Below, one piece after another: positions 1-6,226 of a stretch of 9,112 bases of DNA. Both the position numbers and the translations under genes were made by a program. Origin of the DNA: Thermoplasmata archaeon (GTDB lineage: Archaea > Thermoplasmatota > Thermoplasmata > Thermoplasmatales > Thermoplasmataceae); assembly GCA_021797385.1 (NCBI GenBank), contig JAJZZW010000069.1:1-9112 (forward strand). Reading direction: 5' to 3'. The first letter of the stretch is position 1. The number at the start of each line of letters is the position of its first letter. A model generated the notes under the pieces. The model made no database searches and was not told the origin of the DNA. It saw only the letters and a program-made list of their open reading frames with translations.

Positions 1-293
1 TTAGAGGTAAATTTCTATTCATCGCAGGTATAGTAACTGCAGGAGTACTGGAATTAATATACACTATTATGAATTTTATCAATATGAAGGCAATTATAGG
101 AAGCGAGAATATAAAGTACAGTGATATTGGAGCTCTTGAATCATCCATAAAATATGCGGGCAATTCCGGTTACCCGCTTATGATAAAGATAGCAGCAGTA
201 ATTCTATACGCAGGCTTGTTTATCTACCTGGGGATTTATATCAGTAAGCATCCAAACAATTATATTGAAAAGACTGAACCTCCAGAAATATGA
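1..293 (+). CDS. C-terminal end of a membrane protein (partial, 5' end outside window)
   Basis: The reading frame (codons starting at position 3) is open from the left edge to a TGA at 291-293, so this is the last ~96 residues of a longer protein. An ATG at 69 lies inside this frame, but no TATA element or ribosome-binding site supports starting there. Two hydrophobic segments are visible: one near the window edge (FLFIAGIVTAGVLELIY) and one near the end (IAAVILYAGLFIYLGIYI). A roughly 40-residue polar loop separates them, and a short charged tail ends in PPEI. This fits an integral membrane protein with its C-terminus on one face. I do not recognise the family. It could belong to one of the archaeal multi-helix DUF families, but too little of it is present to decide. 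It is followed by 154 AT-rich bases before the next gene and is probably transcribed separately. Confidence 0.65.
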   Translation, partial: RGKFLFIAGIVTAGVLELIYTIMNFINMKAIIGSENIKYSDIGALESSIKYAGNSGYPLMIKIAAVILYAGLFIYLGIYISKHPNNYIEKTEPPEI

Positions 294-419
294 AATACTT
301 ATAATAATAAATTCTGACTATATTAATAGTAATAGAGTTTTAAGCAAAAAGAAATTAATAGTTAAAATAATATAAGTATTTCACAAATCACTTATATTCT
401 CCATTTTTTTGGGGAAATA

Positions 420-427
420 TTAAATAT
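420..427 (+). promoter_or_regulatory. TATA element for the YVTN surface protein gene
   Basis: TTAAATAT preceded by purine-rich GGGGAAA. Its centre lies about 24 bases before the GTG at 448, the spacing expected for a leaderless archaeal transcript. This spacing favours GTG 448 over the in-frame TTG at 430, which would sit only a few bases after the element. Confidence 0.5.
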
Positions 428-447
428 TTTTGACTTATATATTATAC

Positions 448-2754
448 GTGTACAGGAAAATCAAGATAACCGTTGCTGTATTCTTTGTCATAATTATGAT
501 ATTATCCACAATTTCAATTATGAATTACCAGAACGGCGGAAACGTCGATATTCAATACTTAAATGACCCGGGAAAAAAATACACATCAGGCTTGATTGCC
601 GGTACACTCAATTTATTCCAGAATTCATCGATAAATGGAACTTATTCTAATTATGCACCTGTTAAAGAATCCCATGACGTGGCTTATAATAGCCTCAACG
701 GATACATTTATCTGTCAGGCTACTCTCCAAATTTTATATATGTAGTTAACCCTGTGAATAATCGTATCATTAAATTCATCCCGGGTGTTTCATCTCCCAG
801 GGACATTGTATACGATAAATTCAATCACAATATATACGTAGCCGATTATTCCTCAAACAGCGTATCCGTAATAAATACGCAGTCGAATCGGGTTGTTAAG
901 AATATTTATGTGGGATATGATCCTGTTGCCCTATCCTATAGTAATACAAATAAAGAATTGTATGTTACCAGTAGTAGATGTAATTCTGCCCCATGGTACA
1001 GGGATGGGAATATAACTGTTATTAATACATTAACTGATAAAACAGTGCAAAGCATCGACGTTGGGCATTATCCTGACAATATGTATTTTGACAGAAATTT
1101 AGATTTACTCTTTGTTGCAAACCGTGGATCGTCCAATATAACCGTAATAAATACGACATTAAATAGGATAACGAAAAATATTATGTTGAAACCGGAAAGA
1201 GACCCACAGGGAATTATATTGAATAAAGAAACCGGTCTCTTAAATGTAATAACGGGATCTGGAAATATAGTTTATATTAATCCGGCAACATTTGAGATCA
1301 CCGGGAATATAAATACTAAGGAGAAGGCTCAGTCAGAGGTTTTTGATGTCATAAATGATAATGCGTATCTATTTGATAACTCAGCTAATCAAATATCAGT
1401 TCTGCATGAAAGACGGCTGATAGAGAATATTACAGGTGTTATAAAACCTGTATCAGGTTTATTCATCAAAAAACTCGATGCTATATATGTAATCTCATCT
1501 GCTTCCACCTATATTTATGTTTTAAATGCAACAAATTCTAATATTTACAATAAGATTCTGGTGCGGGATCATCCTGAACACATGGCATACGATTCCCTCA
1601 ACGGAAATATCTATATAACAAACCGGTGCGCAAACAATGTACTGATTATGAATAAAGATGAAAAAATAATAGGTACAATAAAAGTGGGTAAAAACCCTGA
1701 TGGAATTGCCTTTGATAGTTACAATAATCGTTTATACGTTGCCAATACTGATTCCGGTGATATATCCGTAATAAACGCCTTAAATAATGGGGTCGTAAAT
1801 AACATATCAATGCCCTCTGATCCAACAAAAATCCTGTTAAACCCTGCCGGTAACAATCTTTATATTGCGAGCTATTGTTCAAAAAATATAACATTAATAG
1901 ATACCAGAGATAATAAAATAACAGGTATAACATCCCTGAATGGAAATATTCGGGGATTTACTCTGGATACAGAAAACAATAATGTATATGTGGTCACCAC
2001 CTGTTATAATAATAGTTTATACGTTATGAATTCTAATATTACAATTATAAATAGAGCGGGTAATTATAGCCATAATCCAGCCTGCATACTTTATGATATT
2101 GAGGATAATATGATTTATACAACAAATATTAATAATGGAACAATGTGCGTTTTTGATCCGGGTACAAACAAATTCATATCATCCTTTGTTTATTCAACAT
2201 ACTGTGGTTCACAGATAATACTTGATACCTATAATCATTTTCTCTACGTCCTCTCCGGGAATAACATAGTTTCGGTGAATACTTCATCAGAACACTTCAT
2301 GAAATGCATTGAAACAGGTTCACGTGGTACATCATCCCTGTATATCAGCTCTACGAATTCCATATACATTGCCAGTTCCGGTTCAGGCACAATCCAGAAC
2401 CTTAACACTGTGTGTTACAACGTTACCATTGTTTTCCATAATTTTAATGCAAAAATGCCACATTACCTGACCTTTGATGATAAAAGCTTCCCACACTCAT
2501 TTAGCAGGGAATGTGTCGTGGCGGTGAATAACGGTACTTACAGGTATGATGTTGATACCGCATATCATAGAAATGTTAAATATCCTGTAGGTACTGTAAA
2601 AATATCAGGAGATAATGTTATCATAAATATAGAATACAGGAACTGGTATAACATGAACGTTTTCCTGACAGAACTTATTTTTATATCCGCTGGGTTTATA
2701 ATGGGTACCTTATATGTATATTATTATGTCAAACATAGATATAAAAACAATTAA
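448..2754 (+). CDS. Large YVTN-type beta-propeller surface protein, membrane-anchored at both ends
   Basis: A 768-residue protein when read from GTG 448; the frame can be extended to TTG 430. A basic start (VYRKIK) precedes one hydrophobic helix at about residues 6-25, a signal anchor. Residues ~74-650 are repeats of about 42 residues with the pattern (I/L)Y(V/I)xx...(S/N)(V/I)xVINT...VxxIxVGxxP, typical of YVTN/surface-layer-associated propellers. I count about 14 blades, enough for two seven-bladed propellers. A beta-rich segment (~656-730) follows, then a second helix (~739-760) and a basic tail (KHRYKNN). Both termini should be cytoplasmic with the propellers outside. More than a dozen N-x-S/T sequons and about ten cysteines in the predicted outer part fit a glycosylated, disulfide-bearing surface protein of a wall-less archaeon. 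The ligand is unknown; adhesion or a surface coat is the usual suggestion for the family. It appears to be monocistronic. Confidence 0.85.
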   Translation: MYRKIKITVAVFFVIIMILSTISIMNYQNGGNVDIQYLNDPGKKYTSGLIAGTLNLFQNSSINGTYSNYAPVKESHDVAYNSLNGYIYLSGYSPNFIYVVNPVNNRIIKFIPGVSSPRDIVYDKFNHNIYVADYSSNSVSVINTQSNRVVKNIYVGYDPVALSYSNTNKELYVTSSRCNSAPWYRDGNITVINTLTDKTVQSIDVGHYPDNMYFDRNLDLLFVANRGSSNITVINTTLNRITKNIMLKPERDPQGIILNKETGLLNVITGSGNIVYINPATFEITGNINTKEKAQSEVFDVINDNAYLFDNSANQISVLHERRLIENITGVIKPVSGLFIKKLDAIYVISSASTYIYVLNATNSNIYNKILVRDHPEHMAYDSLNGNIYITNRCANNVLIMNKDEKIIGTIKVGKNPDGIAFDSYNNRLYVANTDSGDISVINALNNGVVNNISMPSDPTKILLNPAGNNLYIASYCSKNITLIDTRDNKITGITSLNGNIRGFTLDTENNNVYVVTTCYNNSLYVMNSNITIINRAGNYSHNPACILYDIEDNMIYTTNINNGTMCVFDPGTNKFISSFVYSTYCGSQIILDTYNHFLYVLSGNNIVSVNTSSEHFMKCIETGSRGTSSLYISSTNSIYIASSGSGTIQNLNTVCYNVTIVFHNFNAKMPHYLTFDDKSFPHSFSRECVVAVNNGTYRYDVDTAYHRNVKYPVGTVKISGDNVIINIEYRNWYNMNVFLTELIFISAGFIMGTLYVYYYVKHRYKNN

Positions 2755-2763
2755 AAATTTTTA
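2753..2763 (+). terminator. Possible T-tract terminator after the surface protein gene
   Basis: The stop codon overlaps an A5-T5 run ending TTTTTAT, the simple T-rich signal that terminates archaeal transcripts. A small hairpin TCCGG-gaa-CCGGA lies just downstream at 2780-2792 but has no T-tract of its own. Confidence 0.35.
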
Positions 2764-2843
2764 TCGGGTCTCAGAATAATCCGGGAACCGGAATTAAAGC
2801 TTATAATGTACGTATAAAAATAGACATATCCTACAGTAGAAAC

Positions 2844-2868
2844 TATTATAATATTCTATAATATATAG
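2844..2868 (+). promoter_or_regulatory. TATA elements upstream of the DUF1648 protein gene
   Basis: Two overlapping TATA-like stretches, TATTATAATA (2844-2853) and CTATAATATATAG (2856-2868). The first would place transcription start near 2873 and leave a short leader containing the AAAGGTG ribosome-binding site. The second would start transcription inside or after that site, so the first is the better fit. Confidence 0.4.
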
Positions 2869-2875
2869 AACATAA

Positions 2876-2882
2876 AAAGGTG
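2876..2882 (+). promoter_or_regulatory. Ribosome-binding site for the DUF1648 protein gene
   Basis: AAAGGTG, with GGTG complementary to the usual archaeal 16S rRNA 3' end, lies nine bases before ATG 2892. It fixes that start and shows this gene is read with a leader, unlike several neighbours that look leaderless. Confidence 0.55.
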
Positions 2883-2891
2883 CTTGATTAA

Positions 2892-3995
2892 ATGTCACTA
2901 AATACGTTTGCCGAGATTGAAATATTCGTATCGCTTGTGGTAGGCTTTTTCTTAGCTTTTGTGCCATATATGACCGAAAAATCCATAAATTTCGGGGTAA
3001 GGACTCCATTGGATAAAATTAATTCTGGTAGTATCAGGAACGCTAAGCATGTATATGCAGCATCAGTAGTAATAATTACACTTGCAATGATCTCTCTGGA
3101 TGTTGCCCTGAATGGCATTACTGCTTTTACAGTAGCCATGTTACCGATTATTCTTATTCTGGGATTTTCTGTATACTTTGCTGAACATTACAGATTGCTG
3201 AAAATAAAGAAGCAGGAAAACTGGTTTGAGGGCAGTAAGGAAGTTGTAACTGGCCAGTTTGTAATCGCTTCGGGAAGTAACTTTCCATTTATATATGCAC
3301 TGCCGGGAATTCTCATAATTCTGATAATCTTCGCTATCGGCATATTCTATTACCCACATATACCATCAGTATTTCCAACACATTTCGGTGCCAACGGTTT
3401 GCCAAACGCTTACTCCAGCAAAACAGTACTGTCTGTATTCCTTGTTCCAGTAATCGGTGCGATCACCACTGTATTTATTATTATCCTTGCCTATGCAATC
3501 AGCAGGACTTCTATAAGGGAGGATACAGCAGTTAAACATGCAGGCGAAAGAACAAATATCTTCAGGCACAGAATGGTCATTTTGATTTCGATAATACCTG
3601 TATTTATGAATATTACATTTGGCCTTTCCAGTTTTGAAGAATGGGGATTAATTCATAATTTAAACATAGCTATACTTATAGCACCTGTTATGGCAATGGC
3701 GGTAGCCGTAATGATTATATCTTTTACTACCGGACAGGGAGGCAGCAATGTCAGAATCAGGGGCAGTGTACCATCTGAGGAAAATAAACAGTCTGTAAGG
3801 GATACATCTGACGATGATAAATACTGGAAGGGCGGGGTAATATATGTAAATAGAAACGATGGCAGGATTCTTGTTCCTAAAAGGTTCGGTGTAGGATTTA
3901 CATTCAACATGGGGCATCCGGTAGGAATAGCCATAATGGCAGCGCTAATAGCTATTCCAGTAATTATATTAACTTTAGTTTTTGTTGTGCACTGA
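2892..3995 (+). CDS. DUF1648/DUF5808 multi-helix membrane protein
   Basis: A 367-residue integral membrane protein with about eight hydrophobic segments (roughly 8-26, 55-77, 79-97, 136-153, 178-202, 227-245, 257-277 and 344-365). Residues 155-177 carry the DUF1648 signature P-x-x-P, then PTHF, then GLPNAYSSK, placed just after a helix. An early SINFGVRTP motif (31-39) is also typical of these proteins. A polar loop after the seventh helix (~300-343) has DDDKYWKGGVIYVNRNDGR and continues to VPKRFGVGFTFNMGHP, the pattern of DUF5808. DUF1648 also occurs in SdpI-like toxin-immunity proteins of Bacillus, but here the SdpI domain is not evident and the role is unknown. The start is ATG 2892 with a good ribosome-binding site. 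The gene converges with the downstream transporter gene across 29 bases. Confidence 0.85.
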   Translation: MSLNTFAEIEIFVSLVVGFFLAFVPYMTEKSINFGVRTPLDKINSGSIRNAKHVYAASVVIITLAMISLDVALNGITAFTVAMLPIILILGFSVYFAEHYRLLKIKKQENWFEGSKEVVTGQFVIASGSNFPFIYALPGILIILIIFAIGIFYYPHIPSVFPTHFGANGLPNAYSSKTVLSVFLVPVIGAITTVFIIILAYAISRTSIREDTAVKHAGERTNIFRHRMVILISIIPVFMNITFGLSSFEEWGLIHNLNIAILIAPVMAMAVAVMIISFTTGQGGSNVRIRGSVPSEENKQSVRDTSDDDKYWKGGVIYVNRNDGRILVPKRFGVGFTFNMGHPVGIAIMAALIAIPVIILTLVFVVH

Positions 3996-4009
3996 AAATA
4001 AATTCATAA

Positions 4010-4024
4010 TTTAATTTTTTATTC
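4010..4024 (+). terminator. T-rich terminator in the convergent gap
   Basis: TTTAATTTTTTATTC lies between the two convergent genes. On the plus strand it is a T-tract suited to end the DUF1648 gene transcript. The minus strand here is A-rich, so the transporter transcript must end further on, inside the 3' end of its neighbour. Confidence 0.4.
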
Positions 4025-4957
4025 TTATAATGCTATTAGAAGTGCACCGGCAACAGACAGAAGAACTCCTATATACTGTTTTGAACTCAACTTCTCCTTG
4101 AAGAGAAATTTACCTGAAAGTGCCAGGGTTGCCGGAAGCATTGCAACCAGGGCACCAGCCAGCACGAGTGCACCCTGGGATATGGATAAAGCGTAGAATA
4201 CGTTTCCCGATCCGTCCAGTATTCCAGCGACAACAGCAAGCATCAGTGTAAAGGACAGTTTAGCCTTATAATTAGGAGTGGTTACAGATGTTATATGCCT
4301 CTGCTTCATGCGCCTGTACATGAAAAGTGTCTCAAAGGCAATGAAGGTCATTATGAATCCGGATGTCCTTGCTATGAGCAATGGCATTACAGATGAATGC
4401 AGTGATAATATGGCAAAGGAGAGGGGCATGTAATATATTCCCCATATTATATTGGCGAGTGCTGCAAGCATGAGGTATCTGTTGATTTTAAATCCATTTT
4501 TGATTGTAACCATCATAGAACCTATCAGTATCAGTATAACAGCAGGGAGTATCAGGGATGATACTGTTTCCTTGAGGACTAAAAGGCTGAATGATATTAC
4601 AATTATTTGCTGCATATTTATGGTTACGCCGGCACTTCCCAGGTTTTCTCCTTTAAGGGATTTATAAAATAGTATATACCCCAGGCTGAGGAATATCCCT
4701 GAGGTTACACCTAAAAATAATGTAGTTTCTGCAATATCCAGATGCGGTGTCATGAATATTGATAGGGTCATCGGTACTATTCCGGCACCTATTACAATTA
4801 ATGCAATATTATCACTCTCCATTTTTCCTGTTAGGCTTTTAATTAATGTATTGGACGCAGTCCAGATGATCAGTACAAAGGCCGGTATGAGTATCTCCAG
4901 CATATATATCTGCGGGATTAGTGCTGTTACAGATATATAGATATCCAGAAAATGCAA
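4025..4957 (-). CDS. DMT-superfamily (EamA-type) ten-helix transporter
   Basis: A 310-residue protein from TTG 4957, or 292 from ATG 4903. It has the two-repeat layout of EamA/DMT carriers: about ten hydrophobic helices in two halves of five. Each half closes with the same kind of motif: LLVLKETVSSLILPAVILIL (125-144) and FLFKEKLSSKQYIGVLLSVA (284-303), the KE followed by the final helix. These carriers export or import small metabolites such as amino acids, sugars or nucleotide precursors. The substrate cannot be read from sequence. TTG 4957 has an AGGAG site ten bases upstream and a TATA-like TTAAAAAATAG beyond it. ATG 4903 matches the usual position of helix 1 better and has TATATATC-type sequence before it, so the start remains open. 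No partner gene is evident. Confidence 0.85.
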   Translation of the reverse strand: MHFLDIYISVTALIPQIYMLEILIPAFVLIIWTASNTLIKSLTGKMESDNIALIVIGAGIVPMTLSIFMTPHLDIAETTLFLGVTSGIFLSLGYILFYKSLKGENLGSAGVTINMQQIIVISFSLLVLKETVSSLILPAVILILIGSMMVTIKNGFKINRYLMLAALANIIWGIYYMPLSFAILSLHSSVMPLLIARTSGFIMTFIAFETLFMYRRMKQRHITSVTTPNYKAKLSFTLMLAVVAGILDGSGNVFYALSISQGALVLAGALVAMLPATLALSGKFLFKEKLSSKQYIGVLLSVAGALLIAL

Positions 4958-4967
4958 TGTTTAATTA

Positions 4968-4972
4968 CTCCT
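4968..4972 (-). promoter_or_regulatory. Possible ribosome-binding site for the transporter at TTG 4957
   Basis: On the minus strand AGGAG sits ten bases before the TTG start. With a TATA-like TTAAAAAATAG at about 5002-5012, which would start transcription near 4980, it makes a coherent leader. It is the main argument for the longer transporter start. Confidence 0.35.
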
Positions 4973-5133
4973 GAGCATGTGTTTTACTGGTTATCTGTTA
5001 CTATTTTTTAACCCATTCTGTTGCTAAAAAAATTAAAATTTATATTTATCTATTTAAATATGTGTATTCATAGGTTTTACAAAATTTCAGAAATGTTTCT
5101 GTAGCATGTGTATGAATCATTGAGTGTACTGAA

Positions 5134-5150
5134 TATTTTAATTTAAAATA
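5134..5150. repeat. AT-rich perfect palindrome
   Basis: TATTTTAA and TTAAAATA are perfect inverted arms of eight bases around a single T. It lies about 50 bases past the kinase stop codon, where it may act as a weak terminator or a binding site. Perfect short AT palindromes also arise by chance in AT-rich DNA. Confidence 0.4.
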
Positions 5151-5188
5151 GAAATATTAATAAGACTGTGCTGTATAAGAAATATTAA
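5150..5188. repeat. 11-base direct repeat AGAAATATTAA
   Basis: AGAAATATTAA occurs at 5150-5160 and again at 5178-5188, start to start 28 bases apart, just beyond the kinase gene. The role is unknown. Confidence 0.4.
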
Positions 5189-5199
5189 AGGTTAATGAA

Positions 5200-6108
5200 T
5201 CAGAAATTTCCACTAATATTTGTGATCTGATTTCCCAGCGTTTTTGAATTCTTATTATTTATTATTTCCATGCATAATTCTTTTGCCTCATCTTTCTTTC
5301 CGGTCTTTTCCAGAAAATATGCCCTGTAAAGTGGTGAAACAAGGCGATAAAACAGTATTCTTTTGAATGCTCTCGAAGAGAAATCTTTGCTAAAATTTGA
5401 CAGCATATTAGGCAGGTATTTCAGGGAGAAACCTTCAAGAATAGCAGCTATGTCTAATGCCCTGTCTCCGTAAGATGCATCTGACCAGTCTATAACTCCA
5501 TTAACTCTGCTGTGTTTTCTATTTAAGATAACATTTCCTCTGGAAAGATCTCCGTGTATCAATGATATATCTTTATCGTTTAGTTCTAACATAGATATAT
5601 CAAAGAGATCCAAAATTTCCTGGAAATATTCTATTCCGGTATATAATTCCAGTGTACTCCTAAAAGAATTGATCAAAGATTTTTCATATTCTATCCAGGT
5701 ATTGCTGTTATATACCGGAATTAAAGTACCATTAAGTAAATCACTTCTGAATGTCCCCATGTAATTCAGTAGGGACATAAAATCATCCAGTACTGACCTA
5801 CCCAGGGATTTTGCATTATCCAGTGTATCGCCCCTAATAATTTTATATCCTGCGAAATACGGCTCTTCCATATGAATAAATTTGTATTCAGGCAGTTTAA
5901 CCGGAGCACCTTTCAGTAGGGATAATAATTTCAATTCTGATGCGAGCTTTTTGATTCCAGCACCCGTCCTGGGAAATCTAAATACTGTATCATCGTTTAC
6001 AATGATTATTCGATTCATCCAGCCTGTATCTATCCTGTAATATTTTTTTATAATAATATCGGGGAAGTTTTTTGAAATCTCAAAGATAAAGTTAATGGCG
6101 TTTTCCAC
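5200..6108 (-). CDS. Aminoglycoside phosphotransferase (APH)-family kinase
   Basis: A 302-residue cytoplasmic protein if read from GTG 6108. Kinase-fold landmarks are clear: IDTGWMNRIIIV near the nucleotide-binding loop (26-37), FRFPR (43-47) in the strand that normally carries the ATP-contacting basic residue, a conserved Glu in ASELKLL (58), the catalytic loop LIHGDLSRGNVIL (183-195, Asp187 and Asn192), and the metal-binding GVIDWSDASYGDRALDI (204-220, Asp207). The family phosphorylates hydroxyls of small molecules such as antibiotics, choline or sugars; the substrate here is unknown and resistance should not be assumed. The frame stays open to TTG 6210, but its extra residues overlap a TATA element and form a hydrophobic stretch absent from the family. 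GTG 6108 has AGGA four bases upstream. The gene is divergent from the nuclease-helicase gene. Confidence 0.82.
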   Translation of the reverse strand: MENAINFIFEISKNFPDIIIKKYYRIDTGWMNRIIIVNDDTVFRFPRTGAGIKKLASELKLLSLLKGAPVKLPEYKFIHMEEPYFAGYKIIRGDTLDNAKSLGRSVLDDFMSLLNYMGTFRSDLLNGTLIPVYNSNTWIEYEKSLINSFRSTLELYTGIEYFQEILDLFDISMLELNDKDISLIHGDLSRGNVILNRKHSRVNGVIDWSDASYGDRALDIAAILEGFSLKYLPNMLSNFSKDFSSRAFKRILFYRLVSPLYRAYFLEKTGKKDEAKELCMEIINNKNSKTLGNQITNISGNF

Positions 6109-6196
6109 AATATCCTGTAACAGTGTATCAAATAAATCTTTATGCTGCAGTATCGAAATTCCATAAAATAAAATTTTAAGGGCCAGTAGCCAAAAC

Positions 6197-6207
6197 AAAT
6201 ATATAAA
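6197..6207. promoter_or_regulatory. Near-symmetric TATA element shared by divergent genes
   Basis: AAATATATAAA on the plus strand reads TTTATATATTT on the minus strand, a strong archaeal TATA element both ways. Its centre (6202) is 25 bases before ATG 6227, exactly right for a leaderless nuclease-helicase transcript. On the minus strand it would start transcription near 6177, ahead of the kinase gene. No second element is needed between the two genes. Confidence 0.6.
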
Positions 6208-6226
6208 CAATGCAATTATCTTTATA

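Larger units (their letters stand above)
4958..5199. other. Gene-free stretch with two palindromes and a direct repeat
   Basis: No coding frame is convincing here. It holds the upstream region of the transporter gene and the 3' flank of the kinase gene. Visible structure: TTTAAATA (5053-5060), a TATA-like match readable on both strands; dyad CAGAAA-tg-TTTCTG (5088-5101); a long AT palindrome TATTTTAA-t-TTAAAATA (5134-5150); and an 11-base direct repeat AGAAATATTAA at 5150-5160 and 5178-5188. On the minus strand the AT palindrome and T-rich repeats could end the kinase transcript. The CAGAAA dyad looks operator-like, but no regulator gene is nearby. Confidence 0.4.

Noticed and set aside
1646..1933. 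Minus-strand open frame opposite the propeller gene
   Set aside because: The translation is rich in Tyr, Leu and Arg with no domain features, and lies wholly within well-conserved propeller repeats on the other strand.
2780..2792. TCCGG-gaa-CCGGA hairpin as an intrinsic terminator
   Set aside because: The arms are only five bases and no T-tract follows. The T5 run just after the stop codon is a better archaeal termination signal.
3653..3934. Open minus-strand frames opposite the DUF1648 gene
   Set aside because: They mirror the codon pattern of a clear plus-strand gene, have no promoter or recognisable motif, and are best explained as shadows.
5200..6108. Antibiotic-resistance gene
   Set aside because: The kinase fold is clear, but the family acts on many substrates and nothing in the sequence or context points to a drug.
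6109..6210. Extending the kinase N-terminus to TTG 6210
   Set aside because: The extra codons run through a strong TATA element and encode a hydrophobic stretch not expected in this soluble kinase family. GTG 6108 gives the usual family length.
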